Below, in pieces: positions 1 through 7,141 of a stretch of 10,784 nt of DNA; positions within the stretch are counted from its first letter, which is position 1; each line of letters opens with the position of its first letter. A program made the translations under genes and the position numbers. Below the pieces are notes generated by a model, which worked only from the letters and a program-made list of their open reading frames with translations, had not been told where the DNA came from and ran no database searches. The stretch comes from Deltaproteobacteria bacterium (lineage in GTDB: Bacteria > Desulfobacterota > Syntrophia > Syntrophales > UBA2210), in the NCBI GenBank assembly GCA_016934695.1, contig JAFGSH010000017.1, positions 1 to 10,784 on the forward strand. Direction: 5' to 3'.

Positions 1-483
1 CACATGAAGCGTTCGCGGGGGCGGCGGGGACTGGATATCCTCAACCGGATGCAGAAGAACGACGGGATAAAGATTGAGGTCGTGGATATCGATTTCCCGA
101 AGATAAAGGGGGTCGACTCGAAACTGGTCGCCCTTGCCAAGGAAAAGGGAGGCACAATCGTAACCAATGACTACAATCTGAATAAAGTCGCTGAGTTGCA
201 GGGTATAAAGATCCTGAACATCAACGAGCTTGCCAACGCCCTGAAACCTCTTGTTCTGCCCGGTGAAGCCATGACCGTCCGGGTTATCAAGGAGGGAAAG
301 GAGGCGGGACAGGGCCTGGCATACCTCGATGACGGCACCATGGTCGTTGTCGACAACGGGACCAGGTATATGGGAAAGAGTGTCGAGGTGGTCGTCACCA
401 GCGTTCTCCAAACGGCGGCGGGGCGGATGATCTTTTCCGGCATGAAAGATGACGAGCGAAGCGGCGCTTCTACCTCAAAGTGA
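1..483 (+). CDS. PIN-TRAM domain protein, YacL type (5' partial)
   Basis: Reading frame 1 is open from the first base, so the gene begins upstream; the ATG at 4 is probably internal. The visible 160 residues hold the second half of a PIN nuclease-like domain. It begins with a [12 protein letters not shown] segment and includes [10 protein letters not shown] (Asp codon at 169-171), which carries one of the PIN acidic residues. It runs on through [13 protein letters not shown] and is followed by a TRAM beta-barrel domain, roughly codons 90-145, with the stretch [18 protein letters not shown] in layout and [19 protein letters not shown] domains bind RNA. In Bacillus YacL and relatives these two domains follow an N-terminal membrane part, which cannot be seen here. 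Neighbouring ispD and ispF match a gene order known from other bacteria. A role as a toxin-like or RNA-processing nuclease is possible, but the substrate is unknown. Confidence 0.85.
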   Translation, partial: HMKRSRGRRGLDILNRMQKNDGIKIEVVDIDFPKIKGVDSKLVALAKEKGGTIVTNDYNLNKVAELQGIKILNINELANALKPLVLPGEAMTVRVIKEGKEAGQGLAYLDDGTMVVVDNGTRYMGKSVEVVVTSVLQTAAGRMIFSGMKDDERSGASTSK

Positions 484-541
484 GGTTAACGGCGTGGTCC
501 GGACGCCCGGAACTCGTATTAAAACCCGAGAGTGCGGATAC

Positions 542-1243
542 ATGGTGCAGTCAGTTGCGATTATTGTCGCCGGCGGTTCCGGAAAACGAATGCGGCGTGA
601 CCGTCCGAAGCAGTACGTCCCCCTTGCGGGCATCCCCATCTTGGCCCGCAGCCTTATCACCTTCGAGAAGACCCCGTCCGTCGGACGCATCATCCTTGTG
701 GTGCCCGGCGGCGACAGGGAGTATGTCAGAGACGAGATTGTCGACAGGTATCGCATCACCAAGGCACGGCAGATCCAGGCCGGGGGGGAGAAACGGCAGG
801 ACTCCGTCGGGAAAGGCCTGGAGATGGTTGCCAATGGAGATGACATCGTCCTGATCCATGATGGCGTCAGACCCTTCGCCACACAGGCGTTGATAGAATC
901 TTCCATCAGTGAAGCCGCCCGGAACGGAGCGGCGGTCCCGGTCATCCCCTCAGCGGATACCGTCAAGATGATCGATGAAGACGGGAGCGTGCAGCATACG
1001 CTCGACAGGGCGGCTCTGCGGCTCGCCCAGACCCCCCAGGCATTCAAGAGGGAGATTATCATGGAGGCCTTTGAGAGCGCGTGCCGGGAGGGTTTCTACG
1101 GCACGGACGACGCCTCTCTTGTGGAACGCATGGGCGTGCCGGTACGGACGATCCCGGGCCTGCTGCACAACATCAAGATTACCACACCGGAAGACCTTCT
1201 CCTCGGTGAGTTTCTGCTGAAAAGGAATGAGTCGGGCACATGA
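542..1243 (+). CDS. ispD: 2-C-methyl-D-erythritol 4-phosphate cytidylyltransferase
   Basis: This cytoplasmic enzyme of the MEP isoprenoid route joins CTP and methylerythritol phosphate to give CDP-methylerythritol. The 233-residue product has the expected family length. The nucleotide-binding loop AGGSGKRM is at residues 10-17, followed by DRPKQY at 20-25 with the conserved Lys and Gln. HDGVRPF begins at residue 106, RLAQTPQAF follows in the middle, and TDDASLVER is near the C-terminus. The frame is open from 449, inside the preceding gene, but residues upstream of ATG 542 do not resemble the family. A GAGAG at 528-532 lies 9 bases before that ATG, so I use 542. Its stop overlaps the ispF start (ATGA), which suggests translational coupling. 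ispE, the step between the two enzymes, is not in the window. Confidence 0.96.
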   Translation: MVQSVAIIVAGGSGKRMRRDRPKQYVPLAGIPILARSLITFEKTPSVGRIILVVPGGDREYVRDEIVDRYRITKARQIQAGGEKRQDSVGKGLEMVANGDDIVLIHDGVRPFATQALIESSISEAARNGAAVPVIPSADTVKMIDEDGSVQHTLDRAALRLAQTPQAFKREIIMEAFESACREGFYGTDDASLVERMGVPVRTIPGLLHNIKITTPEDLLLGEFLLKRNESGT

Positions 1244-1728
1244 GAATCGGAATCGGATATGACAGCCATCGATTGGTCGAAGGAAGGGGACTGATCCTGG
1301 GGGGGATGGAGATCCCCGCTGAGAGGGGGCTAATGGGCCACTCGGACGCGGATGTCCTCCTGCATGCCCTCTGCGATGCCATACTCGGCGCCATCGGTGA
1401 GGGTGACATCGGGGGACACTTTCCCGACACCGATCCCGCCTACAAAGATATCGCCAGCAGGCAGCTGCTCGTCGCGGTCAAAGAACTGGCCGCCCGGAAG
1501 GGGTACCTCGTGAACAACGTCGACTCAACCCTGATCCTGGAAAGGCCGCGATTGAAGGAACACATCCCCGCAATGGTCGCGAGTATAGCCGATCTTCTTG
1601 CCGTGGAGCCGGATCGGATCAACGTCAAGGCCTCGACCAACGAGGGGATGGGCTTTACCGGGCGGGGCGAAGGAATCGCCGCCCTTGCGGTGGTCACCAT
1701 GAAGGGCCGGGACCGGCAGCATCCCTGA
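1240..1728 (+). CDS. ispF: 2-C-methyl-D-erythritol 2,4-cyclodiphosphate synthase
   Basis: The product (162 residues, normal length) is a trimeric zinc enzyme. It cyclises CDP-methylerythritol 2-phosphate to methylerythritol cyclodiphosphate with release of CMP. The N-terminus GIGYDSHRL supplies the metal ligands Asp8 and His10, and GHSDADVLLHALCDAI supplies the third ligand, His42. HFPDTDP and the C-terminal GFTGRGEGIAALAV segment are the other family signatures. The start overlaps the last bases of ispD by four bases, so the two are made together, as in many bacteria where they are adjacent or fused. No promoter or strong terminator was seen around the gene. Confidence 0.97.
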   Translation: MRIGIGYDSHRLVEGRGLILGGMEIPAERGLMGHSDADVLLHALCDAILGAIGEGDIGGHFPDTDPAYKDIASRQLLVAVKELAARKGYLVNNVDSTLILERPRLKEHIPAMVASIADLLAVEPDRINVKASTNEGMGFTGRGEGIAALAVVTMKGRDRQHP

Positions 1729-1912
1729 AAGCCTCTCTTTCCTTAATAAAACAATGTGTTGCAGCGACAAGATGGGGAGTTTCGCCTTGACCGTGTCATC
1801 TCAGTGGTATATATCGTCAGCGTACCTGGTGTCGGTGCCGGCTGGGTGACAACGGAGAAACTGCCCTCGGCCAAGGCCCGGCAGGTGTGAGGAAGCGACG
1901 GGACGGAGCGGC
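1729..1912. other. 184-base intergenic region and truA leader
   Basis: This is the only sizeable gap in the window. The first part after ispF is AT-richer and the last 90 bases are GC-rich. A candidate promoter lies at 1787-1815. Downstream of it, TGCCGG (1836-1841) can pair with CCGGCA (1878-1883), or CTGCC (1861-1865) can pair with GGCAG (1880-1884). The two stems use the same 3' bases and exclude each other. No known riboswitch, T-box or ribosomal-protein leader was recognised. A 31-codon frame at 1754-1849 has no ribosome binding site and spans the promoter, so I do not call it a gene. Confidence 0.5.
1787..1815 (+). promoter_or_regulatory. Candidate sigma70 promoter for the truA-birA run
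   Basis: TTGACC at 1787-1792 matches five of six bases of the -35 consensus. It is followed after exactly 17 bases by TATATC at 1810-1815, a four-of-six match to the -10 element (an overlapping TATATA starts at 1808). It sits in the only long gap of the window and would start transcripts near 1822, leaving a leader of about 90 bases before truA. This is a pattern match only, and readthrough from ispF is equally possible. Confidence 0.45.
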
Positions 1913-2647
1913 ATGAGAAATGTCATGATTGTCTGCGAGTATGACGGGACTGCCTACCACGGATGGCAACGGCAGCCTAACGGTGTCGCCGTTCAAGAGG
2001 TGCTCGAGGAGAAGATCGGGATCATCACGCAGGAAGAGATACGGCTGACGGCCTCGGGAAGAACGGACGCGGGGGTCCATGCCCTGGGGCAGGTGGCAAA
2101 CTTCAGGACGGAGTCCGCCATCGGTTGCGAGAATCTCCGGAAGGGCGTCAACAGCCTCCTCCCGGGGGATATCGTCGTCAAGGAACTCCGGGATGTGGAT
2201 GACCGGTTTCACGCTCGTTACAGCGCGAAGGGCAAGACATACGTGTACCGGATATTCAATAACCCGATCAGGAGCGCCCTCTACCGGAACTATTCCTGGC
2301 ACGTGCGGGCCCCCCTTGACCTTAACGCCATGGGGCAGGCGGCGAAGGTCCTCGAGGGAACCCATGATTTCTCTTCTTTCTGCGCCTCCGGGGGGGACGT
2401 TGAAGGCCACGTGCGGACGGTGACCGTCGCCTCTCTTGAGAGGGAGAACGGCATGATCTCCTTTACGGTAGGGGCTGACGGATTTCTCCGGTATATGGTG
2501 CGGAACATCGTCGGCCTGCTTGTCGATGTGGGAAGAGCGGTTGTCACTCCCTCCGGCTTCAGGGAGATTGTGGAGGCCGGAGACAGGACCAGGGCTGGTA
2601 TCACGGCCCCCCCGCAAGGGCTGTTCCTGAAGGAGGTCAGGTATTGA
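1913..2647 (+). CDS. truA: tRNA pseudouridine(38-40) synthase TruA
   Basis: TruA converts uridines 38-40 in the anticodon arm of many tRNAs to pseudouridine. The 244-residue product is of usual bacterial length. It starts with EYDGTAYHGWQRQPNG at residues 9-24. The catalytic aspartate is Asp52 in GRTDAGVHA. Further family segments are FHARYSAKGKTYVYRI, GTHDFSSFCASG and FLRYMVRNIVGLLVDVG near the C-terminus. ATG 1913 is the first start after an in-frame stop at 1847-1849; a GGAG at 1905-1908 lies only 4 bases upstream, which is short. It is the first gene of the long run and its stop overlaps the rfbD start. Confidence 0.97.
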   Translation: MRNVMIVCEYDGTAYHGWQRQPNGVAVQEVLEEKIGIITQEEIRLTASGRTDAGVHALGQVANFRTESAIGCENLRKGVNSLLPGDIVVKELRDVDDRFHARYSAKGKTYVYRIFNNPIRSALYRNYSWHVRAPLDLNAMGQAAKVLEGTHDFSSFCASGGDVEGHVRTVTVASLERENGMISFTVGADGFLRYMVRNIVGLLVDVGRAVVTPSGFREIVEAGDRTRAGITAPPQGLFLKEVRY

Positions 2648-2649
2648 TG
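2631..2649 (+). promoter_or_regulatory. Ribosome binding site deciding the rfbD start
   Basis: A full AGGAGG at 2631-2636, inside the end of truA, is 10 bases before ATG 2647 and 7 bases before an in-frame TTG at 2644. ATG 2647 overlaps the truA stop by one base (TGATG) and puts the dinucleotide-binding strand at the usual place, so it is preferred. TTG 2644 would add only one residue. Confidence 0.7.
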
Positions 2650-3489
2650 AAGATACTGGTGTTGGGCCACAAGGGGATGCTGGGGACCGATCTTGTGGCC
2701 GATCTTGAGAGGACATACGATGTGATCGGTAAAGATATCGATGACTTCAATATCGCATCTCCTTCCGAGTGCAGCGACCTCATCGGGGAATCAGGTGCGG
2801 ACGTAGTCATCAATGCGGCCGCTTATACGAACGTCGACGGGTGTGAGACGGATGAAGACAGATCCTTCTCCGTGAACGCCGGCGGGGTGAGAAACGTGGC
2901 CCTCGCCTGCCGGGAGTCCGGCATCAAGCTGGTCCACTTCAGCACCGACTATGTCTTCGACGGAAGGAAGGAGACACCGTACGTGGAGGATGACGACTGC
3001 AACCCCATCAACGCCTACGGAAGATCCAAGCTGGAGGGGGAGAAAGGCCTCAGGGAGATCCTGGATGAGTATCTCCTCATCAGGACCGCCTGGCTGTACG
3101 GGAGGCATGGGAGGAATTTCGTCGGGGCAATCGTGGATAAGGCGAATGAAACGGGGAAGCTGGAGGTGGTGGACGACCAGACCGGCTCTCCCACCTATAC
3201 GGTGGACCTGGCGGCGGCGGTGCGGACCCTCGTCGAGGGCGGTCACCGGGGCATCTTCCACGTTACCAACCGGGGGACGTGCACCTGGTACCAGTTTGCC
3301 CTCAAGATCCTCGAATATAAAGGTATGAAAGACATCAGCGTTACCCCGATACGATCGATGCAGCTCAAGAGGGCTGCCTCCCGCCCGGCATATTCGGTTC
3401 TCAGTTGCAGGAAATTCGCCGATGCCACCCGCCGGACGATGCGGTTCTGGCAGATAGCCCTCGAGGAATATATGACCCGTATCGGCTAG
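2647..3489 (+). CDS. rfbD: dTDP-4-dehydrorhamnose reductase (RmlD type)
   Basis: This enzyme performs the last step of dTDP-L-rhamnose synthesis, the NAD(P)H-dependent reduction of dTDP-4-dehydrorhamnose, feeding rhamnose into lipopolysaccharide or other surface glycans. The 280-residue product is an extended short-chain dehydrogenase. The Rossmann loop GHKGMLG is at residues 7-13, NAAAYTNVDGCE at 56-67, STDYVFDG at 99-106, and the catalytic Tyr124-x3-Lys128 pair lies in AYGRSK. RTAWLYG follows, then TGSPTYTVDLA and, near the end, SRPAYSVL, which is typical of the family. It usually stands beside rfbA, rfbB and rfbC, but here it lies alone between truA and an MBL-fold gene. A related sugar-nucleotide reductase with another substrate cannot be excluded. 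Confidence 0.9.
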   Translation: MKILVLGHKGMLGTDLVADLERTYDVIGKDIDDFNIASPSECSDLIGESGADVVINAAAYTNVDGCETDEDRSFSVNAGGVRNVALACRESGIKLVHFSTDYVFDGRKETPYVEDDDCNPINAYGRSKLEGEKGLREILDEYLLIRTAWLYGRHGRNFVGAIVDKANETGKLEVVDDQTGSPTYTVDLAAAVRTLVEGGHRGIFHVTNRGTCTWYQFALKILEYKGMKDISVTPIRSMQLKRAASRPAYSVLSCRKFADATRRTMRFWQIALEEYMTRIG

Positions 3490-3502
3490 AGGAGGATGAT
3501 GC

Positions 3503-4333
3503 ATGGCCGCCGCGGACGAAAACAGCCCCCGGAAGGTCCATCCCGTTCCCAACACGGGCCTGGCCCGGGCCTACCTCATCGAGGGAGACGGGGGTCTCAT
3601 GGCCGTCGATGTGGGGAGCCTCGGGTGCGCACGCGATATTGCCGATTACATAACACGTATCCTGGGCCGAAGCATGGCCGATCTGCGGTACATCACCGCC
3701 ACGCACTTTCACATAGACCATATCGGGGGGATCGGCCGCCTGCTGGAGGTCTGCCCGCCCCGGACGCGGGTCCTGTTTCACTCTGTGGTAGAAGAGTACC
3801 TTGCGGGGAAGAGAAAGATTTCGCTGATCAGAAACTGGTTTGCGGGTCTCCCCCCCGCGACGGTCGTGAGCGTCCGGTCTGTTCGGAGGCTTTCACACTT
3901 CGGTGTGGGGAGCCCGGCGGGGATCCCCCTCCCGTGGATACGGAATATGGTCCGGCTCCCCTTCGGTCCCGACAGGATCGAATATTTCGGAGAGGAGGGG
4001 AGAGAGGATCCCTCCCTCGGCGACTTTGGCTTCGGGGAGTGGAAGGTCCTGCGAACCCCCGGCCATACGGAAGATTCCGTCTGTTTTTTCAACGAGACAA
4101 CCGGAGAGCTCCTGTCGGGGGACCTGATCATCAATATATCCAAAGAAGGAAGGGGAAGCCTGAACCGGTTTCACTGGAGAAAGGACCGTATGGAAGAGTC
4201 GTACGAGTACCTGCTCAGGATGATCAATCCCCTCTGTATCTATCCCGGTCACGGTGAGGTAATAGGGGGGGAGGCTGGCGCCCTCTCTCGGGTCAGGACC
4301 TTTGCCGGGGATGCGGCGGCCGGGGGCCGGTAG
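3503..4333 (+). CDS. MBL-fold metallo-hydrolase
   Basis: The 276-residue product is a metallo-beta-lactamase-fold hydrolase with a complete two-metal site. THFHIDH at residues 67-73 gives His68, His70, Asp72 and His73. TPGHTEDS gives His188, SGDLII gives Asp207, and YPGHGEV gives His250. The core layout (NTGLARAYLIEGDGGLMAVDVG at the N-terminus, TPGHT after the middle) fits the glyoxalase II/MBL hydrolase group. The substrate cannot be told from sequence. Residues about 97-175 form a long insertion between the first and second metal motifs, with a Trp- and Pro-rich hydrophobic stretch around IPLPWIRNMVRLPF that may be a lid or a membrane-facing patch. No signal peptide is seen, so it is probably cytoplasmic. 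GGAGG at 3491-3495 is 7 bases before ATG 3503. A 16-base gap separates it from mutL. Confidence 0.9.
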   Translation: MAAADENSPRKVHPVPNTGLARAYLIEGDGGLMAVDVGSLGCARDIADYITRILGRSMADLRYITATHFHIDHIGGIGRLLEVCPPRTRVLFHSVVEEYLAGKRKISLIRNWFAGLPPATVVSVRSVRRLSHFGVGSPAGIPLPWIRNMVRLPFGPDRIEYFGEEGREDPSLGDFGFGEWKVLRTPGHTEDSVCFFNETTGELLSGDLIINISKEGRGSLNRFHWRKDRMEESYEYLLRMINPLCIYPGHGEVIGGEAGALSRVRTFAGDAAAGGR

Positions 4334-4336
4334 GAA

Positions 4337-4352
4337 GGGGAGATCTATCGTG
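4337..4352 (+). promoter_or_regulatory. Ribosome binding site deciding the mutL GTG start
   Basis: GGGGAG at 4337-4342 is 7 bases before GTG 4350. The frame is open further back into the preceding gene, but those residues (MPGMRRPGAGRKG) do not resemble MutL. Starting at GTG 4350 places SEELSNRIAAGEVVERP where the family has it. Confidence 0.75.
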
Positions 4353-6122
4353 CAGGGAAAAATAGTCGTCATGTCCGAGGAGCTGTCCAACCGGATAGCC
4401 GCCGGGGAGGTGGTCGAGAGGCCCGCCTCCATTGTCAAGGAGCTGATCGAAAACTCCCTCGACGCCGGCGCGACCGACATCCTCGTGGAGATCGAGGGGG
4501 GCGGGAAGCGGTCGATCAGGGTCGTGGACAACGGCGGGGGGATCGATCGCGACGATGTGGCACTCGCCTTCGAACGGCACGCCACAAGCAAGATATACAC
4601 CTTCGAGGACCTCCACCGGATCCTCTCCTTCGGGTTCCGGGGTGAGGCTCTTGCAAGCATTGCCGCTATCTCCAGGATCGAGATGCTGACGAGGCGCACC
4701 GGAGCCCCGTCGGGGACGCGGGCGACTGTTCGAGGGGGGAGGATCGAGGAGATTATCGACGCCGGCTGTCCCGTAGGCACGTCGGTCAGGGTCACCGACA
4801 TCTTCCATTCCACACCGGCACGGAAGAAATTCATGAAGGGGGATTCGACCGAACAGGCCCACTGCATGGATACCGTCGTGCGCCTGGCCCTCTCCAACCC
4901 GGGGGTGAAGATCCGGGTCATGGCGAACGGGAGGACCGTCCTCGATGTCCCGAAAACGGAGAATCTGTCCGACCGCATAGCACTGGTCTTCGGGGAGGAT
5001 TTCGGGAGCCATACCCGCGCGGTTGAGGGGCGAAAGGGTGATATAACCCTTCGTGGCATCATCTCCGCCCCCGATCATACGCGATCGAACGCAAAGGGGC
5101 AGCTCTATTTCGTCAACAACCGCTTTGTACGCGACAAACTCCTGAATCACGCGGTAATCACCGCCTACCGCCGGCTGACAGAGCCCCGGAGGTTCCCGTA
5201 CGTGGTCCTCTTTATCGATATCCCCGCCGGCGATGTGGACATCAATGTCCACCCCTCCAAGATGGAGGTGCGGTTCAAGGATCCTTCCGACATATACGGC
5301 CTCATCAGGGAGACCCTGTCGCGCGCCCTGTCGGGTATGCCTGCCCCCCTCCGCGGCCCTTCTCTTGATACATACCGGCAGCGGGTCGGAGAGGCGCTCC
5401 ATCGATACACCCTCCGGTCGGGGGCCGAAAAGCGGATATTCACCCGGGAGACGGCACCGGCCTTCTCCGTTGGAGAAGGCGGTCGCCGGCAACCAGGGGA
5501 TCTCTTCGGCGAGCCCCTTCCCTCCGCGCCGGAAGAGACGGCCTCCTTTTCCTCCCTGACCTACCTGGGGCAGGTGGCCGATACCTATCTCGTCTTTTCA
5601 TCGGACAGCGCCCTCATCCTGATGGATCAGCACGCCGCCCACGAACGGGTCCTCTTCGAAAAGCTGAAGGCCTCCAGGAGTGGCGAGACCGCCGCCCAGG
5701 GCCTCCTGATCCCCGAGGTGATAACCCTCCGCCCCGGACGCCTTGATCTCCTGATGGATGCCGCCGATCTCCTGCAGGATCTCGGGTTCGGCGTGGAGCG
5801 GTACGGCGAAGATGCGGCTGTCGTGAAGCAGGTTCCCGCCTTTCTTGCCGGGTGCAGTCTCGAGGCCCTCATATCCGATGTGGTGGAAGAGATCGGTGAT
5901 ACGGGGAAGTCAGAGGACCTGGATGAAACGAGGGACAAGCTCCTTGCGGTGATGGCCTGCAGGGGTGCTGTGAAGGCCAATGATGCGCTGACGGTCTCGG
6001 AGGTCGCCGCCCTGTGCAAGGACCTCGATGCGATTCCCTTTGCCGCGACCTGCCCGCATGGGAGGCCGCTCTACGTTGTTATCGGGCTGCGGGATCTGGA
6101 AAGGATGTTCAGGCGACGATGA
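4350..6122 (+). CDS. mutL: DNA mismatch repair protein MutL, endonuclease type
   Basis: MutL is the ATP-driven matchmaker of mismatch repair and, in MutH-less bacteria, the strand-nicking nuclease. The 590-residue product starts at GTG 4350. The N-terminal GHKL ATPase shows ELIENSLDAGA (Glu34, Asn35, Asp38), DNGGGI at 60-65 and GFRGEAL at 95-101. A transducer domain follows, with DINVHPSKMEVRF. After a variable linker of roughly 80 residues comes the C-terminal dimer and nuclease domain. There DQHAAHERVLFE starts at Asp426 and matches the DQHA(x)2E(x)4E metal site. The accompanying ACRGAVKA motif has Cys537, and CPHGRP lies at 568-573. This shows an intact nuclease, so nicking without MutH is expected. 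Its stop overlaps the miaA start (ATGA). No mutS is in the window. Confidence 0.97.
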   Translation: MQGKIVVMSEELSNRIAAGEVVERPASIVKELIENSLDAGATDILVEIEGGGKRSIRVVDNGGGIDRDDVALAFERHATSKIYTFEDLHRILSFGFRGEALASIAAISRIEMLTRRTGAPSGTRATVRGGRIEEIIDAGCPVGTSVRVTDIFHSTPARKKFMKGDSTEQAHCMDTVVRLALSNPGVKIRVMANGRTVLDVPKTENLSDRIALVFGEDFGSHTRAVEGRKGDITLRGIISAPDHTRSNAKGQLYFVNNRFVRDKLLNHAVITAYRRLTEPRRFPYVVLFIDIPAGDVDINVHPSKMEVRFKDPSDIYGLIRETLSRALSGMPAPLRGPSLDTYRQRVGEALHRYTLRSGAEKRIFTRETAPAFSVGEGGRRQPGDLFGEPLPSAPEETASFSSLTYLGQVADTYLVFSSDSALILMDQHAAHERVLFEKLKASRSGETAAQGLLIPEVITLRPGRLDLLMDAADLLQDLGFGVERYGEDAAVVKQVPAFLAGCSLEALISDVVEEIGDTGKSEDLDETRDKLLAVMACRGAVKANDALTVSEVAALCKDLDAIPFAATCPHGRPLYVVIGLRDLERMFRRR

Positions 6123-7102
6123 GGGAAGGGCAGAGATCAGGTGCCACCCTCCCGCACGAAGGGACGCCGGGGGGCGGGCATTCCAGACCGTTTCTCATTG
6201 TTATTACCGGTCCCACCGGTGTGGGGAAGACCGACCTGGCGATCAGGCTCGCCGAGCGGTTCGACGGAGAGATCGTCAGCGCCGACTCGATGCAGGTCTA
6301 CCGGTACCTGGACATCGGGACCGCGAAACCCTCTCCGGAAGACCGGGCGCGCGTCCCCCACCACCTGATCGATGTCGTCGATCCCGACGAAGAATTCAAC
6401 GCCGCGCTCTTCGTCGAACAGGCCGGTGCGGCGATCCGCTCCCTCCACGGGAGGGGAAAGAGGGCCTTCGTGGTAGGGGGGACGGGATTATACCTGGCCG
6501 CCCTCATCGGCGGCCTCCTGGAGGCCCCCGGCGCTGACGGGACCCTCCGCGACGCCTACCGGGACGAGGCCGCGCGCCACGGGAAGGAATACCTCTATGA
6601 ACGCCTGAAGCGGATCGACCCGGCGGCCGCCGGATCGATCCACCCGAACGATCTGGTCAGGACGATCCGGGCCCTCGAGGTCGTGGAACGGACGGGGCGG
6701 TCGATTATCGCGATCCAGGGGGCGCACCGGTTCGGGGACAGTGCCTATGATTGTGTGAAGATAGGCCTCACGATCGACCGGAATATCCTGTACGGGAGGA
6801 TCAACGACAGGGTCGACCGGATGATGGCGGACGGGCTCGTGGAAGAAGGGGAACGGCTCCTCGAGATGGGCTATGACGAGGAGACCCTCCCCCTGCAGGC
6901 GATGACTTACCGTAACGTGCTTTCCTGTATCAGGGGGGATCTGAGCCGGGAGGATATGGTGAGGCTGGTCAAACGCGATACGAGGCACTATGCGAGGCGG
7001 CAGCTGACGTGGTTCAGAAGAGACTCTGACATCAAATGGTTTGCCCCGCAGGATGAAAATATGATAAGCAGGGCAGTCGAATCCGGGGTTCCGGGCCTCT
7101 GA
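6119..7102 (+). CDS. miaA: tRNA dimethylallyltransferase MiaA
   Basis: MiaA adds a dimethylallyl group from DMAPP to N6 of A37 in tRNAs reading UNN codons. The 327-residue product has the P-loop GPTGVGKT at 31-38, the ISADSMQVYR-like segment around residues 54-62, DIGTAKPSPEDR and PHHLIDVVDPDE. GGTGLYL follows, and RQLTWFR is near the C-terminus. ATG 6119 overlaps the mutL stop, and mutL-miaA adjacency is known from many bacteria. The P-loop lies about 20 residues further in than usual because of a Gly-rich, non-conserved leader (HEGTPGGGHSRP). No ATG, GTG or TTG lies between 6119 and the P-loop, so this extension seems real. Metabolically it uses the DMAPP that the ispD/ispF pathway provides. 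Confidence 0.96.
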   Translation: MREGQRSGATLPHEGTPGGGHSRPFLIVITGPTGVGKTDLAIRLAERFDGEIVSADSMQVYRYLDIGTAKPSPEDRARVPHHLIDVVDPDEEFNAALFVEQAGAAIRSLHGRGKRAFVVGGTGLYLAALIGGLLEAPGADGTLRDAYRDEAARHGKEYLYERLKRIDPAAAGSIHPNDLVRTIRALEVVERTGRSIIAIQGAHRFGDSAYDCVKIGLTIDRNILYGRINDRVDRMMADGLVEEGERLLEMGYDEETLPLQAMTYRNVLSCIRGDLSREDMVRLVKRDTRHYARRQLTWFRRDSDIKWFAPQDENMISRAVESGVPGL

Positions 7103-7141
7103 CACCCATGATTCGAAACCGAGACGCGAGAAGGACGTGCT

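Noticed and set aside
498..511. TCCGG/CCGGA hairpin between the PIN-TRAM gene and ispD.
   Set aside because: Five base pairs with no T tract; too short to separate from chance in GC-rich DNA.
1727..1741. GAAAG/CTTTC hairpin after ispF as a terminator.
   Set aside because: Only five base pairs, AT-rich, and no T run follows.
1754..1849. A 31-codon frame starting at ATG 1754 upstream of truA, as a possible leader peptide.
   Set aside because: No ribosome binding site, no repeated regulatory codons, and the candidate promoter lies inside it, so its start would not be in the transcript.
1829..1890. Possible cobalamin or other riboswitch in the truA leader.
   Set aside because: A few words such as ACTGCCC look similar, but the conserved B12 box and core are missing, and no other riboswitch consensus fits.
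1817..2716. A 299-codon minus-strand frame opposite truA.
   Set aside because: Its product is a low-complexity Pro/His/Arg-rich sequence opposite a complete truA, so it is a shadow.
3893..5492. Two overlapping minus-strand open frames of about 390 codons opposite the MBL-fold gene and mutL.
   Set aside because: They lie opposite clear genes with intact catalytic motifs, lack recognisable domains, and reflect GC-rich codon use.
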